Counted from the stretch's first letter, positions 6,662 through 15,481 are shown. The stretch is DNA of 43,808 nt from Erysipelotrichaceae bacterium UBA3379 (GCA_002359025.1 DEPZ01000027.1:1-43808), one strand, 5' to 3'. The notes: generated by a model not told the origin, from the letters alone. Translations and numbers: made by a program.

Positions 6662-8968
6662 TCAATTCCTCATATACCTTTGTATAAATATGATATTAGA
6701 AACACGAGAGGGTATACTATTTTTCTTCACAGATTTCACACACTCAACAGAATAATGATATTTCATCATTGGATTTCTACGGTTTAAAGAATTTGTAAGG
6801 GTATGATAATATTCTTGATTATTTTTCCATTTTCCTTTTTGATGAAGCGACGAAAGACTATTCAAATGAATATAGCGTGGACTTTTGATCAACGTTTGTG
6901 ATATATCTTGTTTTTCTACAATATGCAAATCAAATTGTTGAGAACTATGTCCATAATGCGAATCTATAACATCGATATTCACTTTATAATCTCCAACACC
7001 TAAAGATACTTTTTGATTTTCTGACTGATATGTAGAGATTATATCTTGATTTTTAGCATTTTGAATAGTCATTTTGATTTGATAAGGGTGTACATTTATC
7101 TTATTACCAATAAATTTTTCGAGTTCAGACTCATCTATATCATACCCTTTCCATAAAATACCTTCTTCTTGATCTACGATACCCACTTGGCTTAATACTT
7201 GACCAAAGGTCAAATTTGAATTCTTTATGAAATAGCGTTCTTGTTGAAGAATCACTGGTGGTTCATTGATCATCACTTTTAAGCTTTTTTGAGTAGATTG
7301 AGAATACGAATTAGTAACAGAATAAATCACTTCATAAATACCGCTTGTCATTGCACGCTTATTAGATAAAGGGACTGTATTTTTTTGAATAACAATCTTA
7401 TCAGTAATATCACCATCTTTTTCATCATAAGCACTTGCATATCTCTTTGCTTCAAAGATATCTCCTTTATTTAAAATTAAAGACTGACATATACGATCAT
7501 GGAAAGGTACACGATTGTTATAAGTATTAACAGGTACTGTCAATAGAGGCGGTTTCATTTTTCTCCACTTAGCATAAACATCTATATTGCCTATAGTACG
7601 TTGACTTAACTCTTTATACAATATATCTTTATTAGAAAAATAGGCATTCTTGCCTTCATTGATACCAGTGACCTTTACTCCACTTATATACCAGCCTAAA
7701 AATTCATATCCCTGTTTATATGGTGTTTGTAAACTCACGCCATATAACACATTATAATGAGTTGGATTAGCACTATGATTGATACCTCCATCTAAATGAT
7801 ATGTTATAGAATATGAATAAGGATAATAATAATATTCAAAAAACATATTCATTGATTTTTGATTAACAGAAAGTGGAAGTGTATAAGATTTCCAATATCC
7901 ATCTATATGACTCGTACCTATATTTGAAGATAAATAAAAACCTTTTGGTATATTTATTTGTCTATTTTCATCCAACCTCCAAGAGACATCATATAATGAA
8001 GAAAATGTACTTTGTCCTATTAAATACATCGTCTTATTTCCATTATTTCCCTCACCATTACGAAAACCACCTATCCAATGAGAAATTGTATTTTGATAAT
8101 CATTTGCATAATAATCAATATGAATATTTTTATTTCCTCCACATATATAAGCACTTTGTTGATTTACCTTTCCTGTAGATTCTACTTTTCCACTTTGAAA
8201 AACCTTATAAATTGAGTTCACATGATATCCTATAGGTGGTGTTGTAGAATAAGGCATTAAACTCTTCGTATCTGTAACAGTATAATCATTGGTTTTAAAT
8301 TGATGCCATTTTTTATCTTTAGCAGTTTGATAATAATGAGAAACTGTTACTTTTCTTTGAGGTAAACCAATATACATTTTTTGTGAAACATTATAATAAC
8401 GCTTATTATAATATGTACGCAGTCCTATCTGAGTTGCATTAACTTGTAAATTAATTGTTCGTGTAGATACCTTTGCTTGATGATATCCTGTCTCTTTTGC
8501 TGAGTTCTTTCCATTATTTGCTTGATTATAATACAAGAGATTTAAACGTGATTTTGGTGGTGCTTTGCTCACACTATCTTTTATATAAGTATAATGAGCA
8601 GGCATATCATACATCAATGATATATTTAATATGTTCCATTCAGGTGTCGTGTCTTTTTTTGTTTGTATAGATGTTGATTTTAATCGAATATGATGCTTAT
8701 TAACACCACCATTGATTTTCACTGACCAGGTTGTGGAAGAATTATTAAAAGTATTCCATGCTGGTGCTTGAGTACGATAAACCTTTAATTGAATCTTGGA
8801 GTTTCCTTGTGGTCCACCAATAATTTCAAAATACAAATACCCCTCTTTAAACATTGTCTGTCGAGAATACTGTGTCATTGTATAAGCATATGTAGATTCA
8901 ACCGACAACATTATGCAAACAATAAAGCCTATCATTACAAGAAGAACTCTTCCTTTCTTTAACATCAT
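6662..8968 (-). CDS. Large secreted repeat protein heading the pilus operon, candidate adhesin
   Basis: This 768-aa protein has a Sec signal peptide (residues ~1-28, hydrophobic VLLVMIGFIVCIML, likely cleaved after AYA). The N-terminal ~200 residues are unrecognised. A MucBP-like stretch begins near KVTVSHYYQ. An InlB B-repeat (Listeria-Bacteroides repeat) shows ITYHLDGG...YNVLYG...GYEFLGWY...VYAKW at roughly 390-470. A DUF5011-type Ig domain follows (YDEKDGDITDKI...GIYEVIYSV), then a last unassigned region. There is no LPXTG motif or C-terminal membrane helix, so it is probably released or incorporated into the pilus. A strong GGAGGTGATGA ribosome binding site precedes the ATG pair. As first gene of the locus it may be a tip adhesin. 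Confidence 0.75.
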   Translation of the reverse strand: MMLKKGRVLLVMIGFIVCIMLSVESTYAYTMTQYSRQTMFKEGYLYFEIIGGPQGNSKIQLKVYRTQAPAWNTFNNSSTTWSVKINGGVNKHHIRLKSTSIQTKKDTTPEWNILNISLMYDMPAHYTYIKDSVSKAPPKSRLNLLYYNQANNGKNSAKETGYHQAKVSTRTINLQVNATQIGLRTYYNKRYYNVSQKMYIGLPQRKVTVSHYYQTAKDKKWHQFKTNDYTVTDTKSLMPYSTTPPIGYHVNSIYKVFQSGKVESTGKVNQQSAYICGGNKNIHIDYYANDYQNTISHWIGGFRNGEGNNGNKTMYLIGQSTFSSLYDVSWRLDENRQINIPKGFYLSSNIGTSHIDGYWKSYTLPLSVNQKSMNMFFEYYYYPYSYSITYHLDGGINHSANPTHYNVLYGVSLQTPYKQGYEFLGWYISGVKVTGINEGKNAYFSNKDILYKELSQRTIGNIDVYAKWRKMKPPLLTVPVNTYNNRVPFHDRICQSLILNKGDIFEAKRYASAYDEKDGDITDKIVIQKNTVPLSNKRAMTSGIYEVIYSVTNSYSQSTQKSLKVMINEPPVILQQERYFIKNSNLTFGQVLSQVGIVDQEEGILWKGYDIDESELEKFIGNKINVHPYQIKMTIQNAKNQDIISTYQSENQKVSLGVGDYKVNIDVIDSHYGHSSQQFDLHIVEKQDISQTLIKSPRYIHLNSLSSLHQKGKWKNNQEYYHTLTNSLNRRNPMMKYHYSVECVKSVKKNSIPSRVSNIIFIQRYMRN

Positions 8969-9031
8969 TCATCACCTCCATGAAATGTTAAGATTATGTA
9001 AAATGTATGTTAAACATATATTAAATTCATG

Positions 9032-9045
9032 AATCGTTCACGATT
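9032..9045. promoter_or_regulatory. Palindrome between divergent pilus operon and P-type ATPase
   Basis: AATCGT-TC-ACGATT is a perfect 6-bp inverted repeat in the 125-bp divergent intergenic region. It could be an operator for one or both genes. I found no convincing -35/-10 pair for either direction here, so promoter positions remain open. Confidence 0.35.
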
Positions 9046-9093
9046 TTGTGCTACTATCAATTCATTATCATCATAAGAAAATGGAGAAAAAAT

Positions 9094-11394
9094 ATGGAAA
9101 ACAAACAGATGCAATATACAGGACTGACTAGTCAAGAAGTTCAAGAAAGATACGCAAAAGGTTTATCGAATATTCAAACCAAAACCATTACGCGTACAAA
9201 AAAACAAATATTTCAAGAAAATATTTGTACTTTATTTAACTTATTAAATATCATTATTGCTGTTGCTCTTGCCCTTGTAGGAGCATGGTCCAATATGGCA
9301 TTTATAGTTATTATTATCATGAATGTTGCTATTGGTATTATTCAAGAACTACATGCAAAAAAATTAGTTGATGAATTATCATTATTAATGATTCCTCACG
9401 CCAATGTGATCAGAGATCAACAAATCCAACAAATTACTGTTGAAGAAATAGTTCAAGATGATATCCTCGTTTTAGAGAGTGGTCAACAAATCTGTTGTGA
9501 TGCTATTGTTGTCGATGGACATATAGAAGCCAATGAATCTCTTTTAACTGGTGAATCCGATCCTATACATAAAAAGAAAAATGATGAAGTTCTTTCAGGA
9601 AGTAGTGTCATTAGCGGAAAATGTTATGCAAAAGTTATCCATGTTGGAAAAGAAAACTACACTGCTCGTTTAACTGAAGAGGTTAAAAAAGCAAAACAAA
9701 TTCAATCAGAGTTATTAAACTCAATGAAAAAAATTACACGTATAACAAGTTTTATGATTATTCCTTTAGGAATCATTTTATTTGTTGAAGCATTTTATTT
9801 AAGAAACAACAGTATATCAGAATCTGTTATCTCAAGTTCTGCAGGCTTATTAGGTATGCTACCTAAAGGACTTGTCTTATTAATCAGTGTAAGTTTAGCT
9901 GCTGGTGTTGCAAAACTTGCAAAACAAAAAATTTTAATCCAAGATCTTTATTCCTTAGAAACATTAGCACATGTTGATACTCTATGTCTTGATAAAACAG
10001 GGACAATTACTAATGGGAAAATGAAAGTAGAAAATGTCTACTCACTTTCAAAAATCAATGAAGATAAATTTTACGAATATTTTGGAAGCTATCTACACTA
10101 TAGTGATGATAACAATGCGACTTATCAGGCAATCAGTGACTATTTCCAATTAAATGATCAACATATGCCAATTCATAAGATACCATTTTCTTCATTAAGA
10201 AAATGGAGTGCAATGACCTTTGAAAACTTTGGAACTATTGTTATGGGTGCACCTGATCGACTTATGAAAACATTACCCGATTCCCTTCAACAAACAATCC
10301 AAGAAGGAAAACGCGTTGTTGTTATTGGGTATACAAATCAAAAAATTGAAGACAATACTTTACCAGATATACAACCTATCTTTGGTATTGTATTAACAGA
10401 TACTATCAGAAAAGATATCCAAAAAACACTTCGATATTTCAAAGAAGAAGGTGTAGATATTAAAATCATCTCTGGTGACCATGTTCTTGCAGTCAGTGAA
10501 ATTGCTAGAAAAGCAGGGCTTGATGATTATCAAAGTTATATCGATATGAGTTCGTATAATGGACAAGAAGAGAATTTTGATGAAATCGTTAATACCCATT
10601 CAGTATTTGGTCGTGTGACTCCTAATCTTAAAAAATACATTGTTCAAGCTTTACAAAAGCAAGGACACACTGTTGCAATGACAGGGGATGGAGTTAATGA
10701 TATGCTTGCTTTAAAAGAAGCAGATTGTTCTATTGCTGTTGCTGAAGGAAGTGAAGCAGTTAAACAATTATCTCAAATTGTTTTATTAAATTCAGAGTTT
10801 TCATGCCTTCCTGATGTTGTCTTAGAAGGAAGACGTGTTGTGAATAATGTAACACGTGTTGCAAGTGTCTTCTTTATCAAAACAATCTATTCTATTCTTT
10901 TCACTATTGTATGTGCGCTTATTAATATCCCATTCCCTTTTATTCCAATTCAAATTACATTAATAGATTTAGCTATTGAAGCTTATCCAGCCTTTTTAAC
11001 ATTGCTTGAACCCAATACAAAACCAATACGCAAAAAATTCTTACCAACTGTTTTTAAAACAACATTACCTCATGCTATAGGTGTATTAAGTTGTTTATTC
11101 ATTATTTTAACAAGTCAATCACTCTTCCATATCGAAGATGTATCTACAACAATGATGTATTTGTGTGTAGCAATCATTAGTATGCAAGCAGTTATTGCAA
11201 GTTGTTTACCAATGAATAAATTAAGACTCTTTGTATGCTCTACAATGATTATAGGATTTACTTTTGCAGTCATTGTTTTCCATTCACTACTTCATTTAAC
11301 ACCTCTAACAATTCATCAATTTGTATTAACACTTATTGTTGCTTGTATTGGACTTATGATTAAACAAATTCTAAGACTATTCATAAAACCTTAA
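9094..11394 (+). CDS. P-type cation-transporting ATPase, CtpE-like
   Basis: The ATG at 9094 is preferred over an upstream in-frame TTG at 9046 because GGAGA lies 6 nt before it; the product is 766 aa. It shows the actuator motif TGES (152-155), the phosphorylated Asp in LDKTGT (Asp300), and the hinge motif TGDGVND. About ten membrane helices follow the usual 2+2+6 layout. The M4 segment reads GMLPKGLVLLISVSL, where most relatives have PEGL. It resembles the CtpE/MgtA-like family of Ca2+ or Mg2+ transporters rather than the heavy-metal P1B class, which would carry CPC. The transported ion is not determinable. Confidence 0.88.
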   Translation: MENKQMQYTGLTSQEVQERYAKGLSNIQTKTITRTKKQIFQENICTLFNLLNIIIAVALALVGAWSNMAFIVIIIMNVAIGIIQELHAKKLVDELSLLMIPHANVIRDQQIQQITVEEIVQDDILVLESGQQICCDAIVVDGHIEANESLLTGESDPIHKKKNDEVLSGSSVISGKCYAKVIHVGKENYTARLTEEVKKAKQIQSELLNSMKKITRITSFMIIPLGIILFVEAFYLRNNSISESVISSSAGLLGMLPKGLVLLISVSLAAGVAKLAKQKILIQDLYSLETLAHVDTLCLDKTGTITNGKMKVENVYSLSKINEDKFYEYFGSYLHYSDDNNATYQAISDYFQLNDQHMPIHKIPFSSLRKWSAMTFENFGTIVMGAPDRLMKTLPDSLQQTIQEGKRVVVIGYTNQKIEDNTLPDIQPIFGIVLTDTIRKDIQKTLRYFKEEGVDIKIISGDHVLAVSEIARKAGLDDYQSYIDMSSYNGQEENFDEIVNTHSVFGRVTPNLKKYIVQALQKQGHTVAMTGDGVNDMLALKEADCSIAVAEGSEAVKQLSQIVLLNSEFSCLPDVVLEGRRVVNNVTRVASVFFIKTIYSILFTIVCALINIPFPFIPIQITLIDLAIEAYPAFLTLLEPNTKPIRKKFLPTVFKTTLPHAIGVLSCLFIILTSQSLFHIEDVSTTMMYLCVAIISMQAVIASCLPMNKLRLFVCSTMIIGFTFAVIVFHSLLHLTPLTIHQFVLTLIVACIGLMIKQILRLFIKP

Positions 11395-11421
11395 AGGAAA
11401 AGCCTGCCTTTTCCTTTTTTT
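11393..11421 (+). terminator. Terminator of the P-type ATPase gene
   Basis: AAAGGAAAAG (11393-11402) pairs perfectly with CTTTTCCTTT (11408-11417) around a CCTGC loop, followed by a T run. The ATPase stop codon is part of the 5' arm. Confidence 0.88.
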
Positions 11422-11448
11422 ATCACCTCCTTTCATAAAAAAAAGAAT

Positions 11449-11970
11449 CTATTTATCAAATAAATTCTTCTCTACAAACTCTAATATTTCTTCTTTAGGT
11501 GTCATCACTTCATAGAACGGCTTTCTTAAATCTAATCTTTGTATATCTATAGAACGAATATCACTTAATTGAATACGACTATATGCTATATGTTGGTCTT
11601 TTTTTATTTTAATATCTTTTTCAAATAAAGGATTCACTTCTGTTGAATCATTTTTTATAGATGTACATGGAATCACTAACATCTTGTACCCCAAATCTTT
11701 TAAAACATAACACCAATGTCCATCCATGAGTTCCTTTGGAAATCCCCTACCTATATTGAAATAAGCTAGATTATGAACATGTGGCCTTTTATGTACACGA
11801 TAGAACGTATGATCACATTCACCATCTTTAACAAGTTGACAATAAAAATATTCTAACTGATTGGTCTGATGTAACAAAGCATAACTATATTTTTCTACAT
11901 CATAAATACCTGACTTTTCTAATCGTTGTAATGATTTGTTCATTTCTATGAGATTATTTTCTATACTCAT
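11449..11970 (-). CDS. PemK/MazF-family protein without adjacent antitoxin
   Basis: In this 173-aa protein the central part (NIGRGFPKELMDGHWCYVLKD, then MLVIPCTSIK) matches the beta-barrel core of PemK/MazF endoribonucleases: the glycine-rich strand, the conserved arrangement before 'VL', and the PCTS strand. An N-terminal ~55-residue helical extension (NKSLQRLEKSGIYDVEKYSY) is additional to canonical ~115-aa MazF. No antitoxin gene is adjacent on either side: the P-type ATPase converges on one side and glmS diverges on the other. It may be a solitary family member with another role, or be controlled in cis by its own extension. Toxicity is not shown by sequence. Confidence 0.7.
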   Translation of the reverse strand: MSIENNLIEMNKSLQRLEKSGIYDVEKYSYALLHQTNQLEYFYCQLVKDGECDHTFYRVHKRPHVHNLAYFNIGRGFPKELMDGHWCYVLKDLGYKMLVIPCTSIKNDSTEVNPLFEKDIKIKKDQHIAYSRIQLSDIRSIDIQRLDLRKPFYEVMTPKEEILEFVEKNLFDK

Positions 11971-12098
11971 AATATCCCTCCTACTATATATATACTCATA
12001 TTTTTCTCAGTTTTCTTCTTTTTATTCAAAAAAAATAAAAATTTTTTGACGAATATACTTTTATAATACAATCTTCTCCATTTCATCTCTTATACCTG

Positions 12099-12124
12099 TT
12101 TCAAAATTTGAAAATATTTTCAAA
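12099..12124. promoter_or_regulatory. Interleaved palindromes upstream of the glmS promoter
   Basis: TTTCAAA-A-TTTGAAA (12099-12113) overlaps the perfect 18-bp palindrome TTTGAAAATATTTTCAAA (12107-12124), giving three alternating half-sites. The second palindrome ends 10 bp before a TATAAT (12135-12140), in the -35 region, where a repressor or activator would act. No good -35 hexamer is visible at standard spacing, which fits an activator-dependent promoter. This is inference. Confidence 0.45.
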
Positions 12125-12134
12125 TATAACCATG

Positions 12135-12140
12135 TATAAT
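12135..12140 (+). promoter_or_regulatory. -10 box of the glmS transcription unit
   Basis: A perfect TATAAT preceded by ATG lies 30 bp upstream of the ribozyme cleavage site. The -35 region is occupied by palindromic half-sites rather than a TTGACA-like hexamer. Confidence 0.55.
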
Positions 12141-12164
12141 GAAGTACGTTATTAAATGAAAGAA

Positions 12165-12310
12165 AACAAAGCGCCAGGACTTTTTAAAAGTTGACGAGGA
12201 GCAGATCAATCGAAATATTCGGCGGATAATCTGCGGGTATAATGCTACCCAAGAGATGAACAAAAATTATGAGTAATCATATAACAAATTTCATCGGGCA
12301 TTCTTTAATA
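12165..12310 (+). ncRNA. glmS ribozyme-riboswitch
   Basis: The leader matches the self-cleaving glmS ribozyme. The conserved 5' core AAAGCGCC places cleavage between A12170 and G12171. GTTGACGAGGA, then ATCGAAATATTCGGCGGAT, form the catalytic pseudoknot core. The GGGTATAATGCTACCC hairpin and the downstream pairing region (ATCGGGCATTC) complete the fold. In known members glucosamine-6-phosphate acts as a cofactor for cleavage, which destabilises the mRNA and shuts down GlmS synthesis. It lies immediately upstream of glmS, as always in this class. The 3' end is approximate. Confidence 0.93.
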
Positions 12311-12339
12311 ACAAATTTTATTTTATTGGAGGATATATT

Positions 12340-14133
12340 ATGTGCGGAATTACTGCTTATTGTGGCAAAAAAGAGGCTACGCCTATTTTAGTCAATGGAT
12401 TAAAACATTTAGAGTATAGAGGATACGATAGTGCTGGAATTGCCTGTCTATCTCACCAATCTATTCTCACAAGAAAAACAGTAGGTCGTTTAAGTAACTT
12501 AGAAAACTTATTAAGCCAAAATCCTATACAAGGAACAATTGGAATTGGTCATACAAGATGGGCAACTCATGGCAAACCATCAAATATCAACTCTCACCCT
12601 CATCATAACTCAAGTTGTACTTTTTCTATAGTTCATAATGGAATCATTGAAAACTATAAAGAAATTAAACATATGTTAATAGAAAAAGGCTATCAATTTG
12701 TATCACAAACTGATTCAGAAGTTATTGCTCATCTCTTAGATTATTATTTCCAAGGAAATGTTTTTGAAGCATTTTGTAAAGTTTTAGATGATTTAAAAGG
12801 AAGTTACGCTATATGTATGCTTACAACTTATGATCCATATCATCTTTATGTTTCTAAAAAAGATAGTCCTTTAATTATAGGAAAAACTAATGATGGTTTT
12901 ATTGCTGCAAGTGATATCCCAGCATTGTTAGATGAAACGCAAGATGTTTATTTCTTAGAAGATAATGAATCAGCTATTTTCTCTTGTGATCATATAGAAT
13001 TTTATAATAAACAAAAAGAAGTCATAACAAAATCATTACATACATTAAACTACCAAAAAGATGCAGCAAAAAAAGATGGATACGATACATATATGTTAAA
13101 AGAAATATATGAACAACCACAAGCTATCTATAAAACATTACAAGGTAGAATTCAAGATGAAAATATTATCTTTGATGAATTAGAAAATATAAACTTTCAT
13201 CAATTTGATACATTCTATTTTGTTGCCTGTGGAACAGCTTATCATGCATGTTTGTGTGCAGGACAGATTTTACAATCACTGATTCATAAACCAATCACGG
13301 TTTATACAGCAAGTGAATTTCGTTATAATGACTTACCACTGAACGAAAAAACACTTGTTATTGCTGTATCACAATCAGGCGAAACTGCCGATACTCTCTC
13401 TGCTATTAAACTTGCTAATGAAAAAGCAACAACTTTATCCATCACAAATGTGATAGGAAGTTCTATTGCGAGAGCTTCTCAGTATTCGATTTATACACGT
13501 GCTGGTATTGAAATTGCAGTGGCATCATCAAAAGCTTATACAACACAGTTAGCTTTATTATTACTACTCGACTACTATATTGCTAGTCAAATGAATTATA
13601 ATTTTGATAAAGCTATATTCAATCAAATCATGCATTTACCTCAATTGGTTGAAAACATCTTAAAAGATCATTCTATTTTTAAAGAATATGCCCATATGAT
13701 TAAAGATTTACATGATGTCTATTTTATTGGAAGATCATTAGATTATGCAAGTGTTCTAGAAGGGTCTTTAAAATTAAAAGAAGTTTCTTATATACATAGT
13801 GAAGCTTATTTAGCTGGGGAATTAAAACATGGACCTATCGCCTTAATAGAACAAGGCACAGTTGTGATTGCTTTGGCTTGTCAACCTCATATTATTGATA
13901 AAACAATGAGTAATATCGAAGAAACAATTGCAAGAGGTGCAAATGTTATTCTATTCACAACATTAAAAGATACTCATCTGCCTTATAATTATACCTTTGA
14001 ATCAGTTCATCCTCATCTTATGCCTATTTTAACAGCGATTCCTTTCCAACTTATTGCATATGAATGTGCTAGCTTAAGAGGTCTAGATGTGGATAAACCA
14101 CGTAATCTTGCAAAGTCTGTAACAGTTGAATAA
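12340..14133 (+). CDS. glmS: Glutamine-fructose-6-phosphate aminotransferase
   Basis: This 597-aa cytoplasmic enzyme makes glucosamine-6-phosphate from fructose-6-phosphate and glutamine, the entry step to peptidoglycan amino sugars. The start MCGITAYCG exposes the N-terminal nucleophile Cys after Met removal. The glutaminase domain shows EYRGYDSAGIA and the GHTRWATHG loop. Two SIS domains follow, with SQSGETADT in the first, and the C-terminus DKPRNLAKSVTVE is canonical. The TTGGAGG ribosome binding site is strong. It is controlled by the ribozyme just upstream. Length and motifs are typical, so confidence is high. Confidence 0.97.
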   Translation: MCGITAYCGKKEATPILVNGLKHLEYRGYDSAGIACLSHQSILTRKTVGRLSNLENLLSQNPIQGTIGIGHTRWATHGKPSNINSHPHHNSSCTFSIVHNGIIENYKEIKHMLIEKGYQFVSQTDSEVIAHLLDYYFQGNVFEAFCKVLDDLKGSYAICMLTTYDPYHLYVSKKDSPLIIGKTNDGFIAASDIPALLDETQDVYFLEDNESAIFSCDHIEFYNKQKEVITKSLHTLNYQKDAAKKDGYDTYMLKEIYEQPQAIYKTLQGRIQDENIIFDELENINFHQFDTFYFVACGTAYHACLCAGQILQSLIHKPITVYTASEFRYNDLPLNEKTLVIAVSQSGETADTLSAIKLANEKATTLSITNVIGSSIARASQYSIYTRAGIEIAVASSKAYTTQLALLLLLDYYIASQMNYNFDKAIFNQIMHLPQLVENILKDHSIFKEYAHMIKDLHDVYFIGRSLDYASVLEGSLKLKEVSYIHSEAYLAGELKHGPIALIEQGTVVIALACQPHIIDKTMSNIEETIARGANVILFTTLKDTHLPYNYTFESVHPHLMPILTAIPFQLIAYECASLRGLDVDKPRNLAKSVTVE

Positions 14134-14165
14134 TGTATAGCGTTTTCAAAACTTACCATTTTTTC

Positions 14166-14194
14166 TTCACATTGATTTAATAAATTGTTATAAT
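14166..14194 (+). promoter_or_regulatory. Promoter of the TPR/cold-shock-domain gene
   Basis: TTCACA (14166-14171) and TATAAT (14189-14194) are separated by 17 bp. A GAGGTGAT ribosome binding site then precedes a GTG start at 14215. Confidence 0.7.
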
Positions 14195-14214
14195 ATTATT
14201 CGAGGTGATATATC

Positions 14215-15459
14215 GTGGAAAAACGTCAACCAAAAGATTTAACAAATTATGACAAACGTTTTGAAGAAGATCCTAGCTCTTTTAATGATTTTCAAGCTAT
14301 GGATTATGTAAAAGAACTTAAAAATCAAGGTCGTACAGATGATGCAATTGAAGTAGGAAAAACTTTTCTACAAGTAGGAGAAAACTTGAGTGGTTATATT
14401 AATCATTATGGGTATGCACTTTATAATAAATTCATTAATATTGATGAATCTTTGATTAAAGAAAAAGAAGATTTATTTTTCTCTATCGTAGATGAAATCG
14501 CTTCTTTATGTAAACAAGAAAAATATTCTCCTTTAGAAGCAACAATCAACAAAGCAATGAAATATGTTATGAATCAAAAACCAGTTGATTATAAAAAACT
14601 TTTAGCACTTCTAGACAAACTTGATGAACAATCATTAAGTACAGAACCTTTTATCAATGATGCTAAAAAAGAATTTGAATCAAAAAGAGAAAAATGGTTC
14701 CGTTTAAAAGTGAGAAGCTTATTCGAATTAGGTGAATATTCAAAATGCTTAGAATATGCAAACAAAGCATTAGCTCAACCATTAAAATGGCATTACAACA
14801 ACCTTAACTGGGTAAAATACTATCGTGCAAGTTCACTTGTCAAACTAGAAAGATATGAAGAAGCAGAAAATGAATTCCTAGCTTTAGGAAATAAGATTCC
14901 TAATGTTGATTCATTCGAAATTCTTTTCAACCTTTATAAAAACACTGGAAAAGAAAAACAAGCCTATACTGAACTTATTTATAAATTCTTTATTTCAGGT
15001 TATTCATTAGATCAATTACCACTTTATCAAATGATTTTAGATATGGCTTCTTCTCATCAAAATGAAGCAGTTCTTGCATATAGCCAAGCACTTGTTTATA
15101 AAATTAAAGAAGAAACTCAACAGGATGTATCTCAAGATACAATCAAAGATGAATACAAAGATAAAGATAGTAGTACATTATATGATAAACTTTATCATAC
15201 ATTAATGGAAAATCTTGATACTTATATTGATCGTTATGAAGGTAAAGTCGTTTATTATAATCGTCAAAAAGAATTTGGAAGCATTGAACAAGAAGATGAT
15301 AACATATTCTTTAGACAAGCTGATTATATAGCTGATGAAATTGTAGAAAAAAGAGATGTTGTGGAATACAGTATTCTCAAAACATTTGATAGAAAAAGAC
15401 AAGTTCCAACAACAAAAGCTATTTTAATCAAAACACTCTATGAAGATATTGATTATTAA
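14215..15459 (+). CDS. TPR-repeat protein with C-terminal cold-shock (RNA-binding) domain
   Basis: The 414-aa protein starts at GTG, chosen because GAGGTGAT lies a few nt upstream. Residues ~15-280 are helical repeats of TPR type (DDAIEVGKTFLQVGE, LGEYSKCLEYANKAL, LERYEEAENEFLALG). The last ~75 residues resemble a cold-shock domain: GKVVYYNRQKEFGSIEQ corresponds to GKVKWFNxxKGFGFI, and DDNIFFRQADY to DDVFVHFSAI. This suggests a protein-protein scaffold fused to a nucleic-acid-binding domain. It is monocistronic, with its own promoter and terminator. The family has no function that I can name. Confidence 0.72.
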   Translation: MEKRQPKDLTNYDKRFEEDPSSFNDFQAMDYVKELKNQGRTDDAIEVGKTFLQVGENLSGYINHYGYALYNKFINIDESLIKEKEDLFFSIVDEIASLCKQEKYSPLEATINKAMKYVMNQKPVDYKKLLALLDKLDEQSLSTEPFINDAKKEFESKREKWFRLKVRSLFELGEYSKCLEYANKALAQPLKWHYNNLNWVKYYRASSLVKLERYEEAENEFLALGNKIPNVDSFEILFNLYKNTGKEKQAYTELIYKFFISGYSLDQLPLYQMILDMASSHQNEAVLAYSQALVYKIKEETQQDVSQDTIKDEYKDKDSSTLYDKLYHTLMENLDTYIDRYEGKVVYYNRQKEFGSIEQEDDNIFFRQADYIADEIVEKRDVVEYSILKTFDRKRQVPTTKAILIKTLYEDIDY

Positions 15460-15481
15460 TAATTGATAAATAAAGCTCTAT

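Noticed and set aside
7873..8178. 101-aa plus-strand frame inside the secreted repeat protein
   Set aside because: It is a shadow of the real gene, with Tyr/His/Leu-rich low-complexity composition and no ribosome binding site.
12046..12067. TTGACG followed by TATAAT upstream of glmS
   Set aside because: The spacing is only 10 bp, too short for a sigma-A promoter, and the downstream TATAAT at 12135 fits the ribozyme start better.
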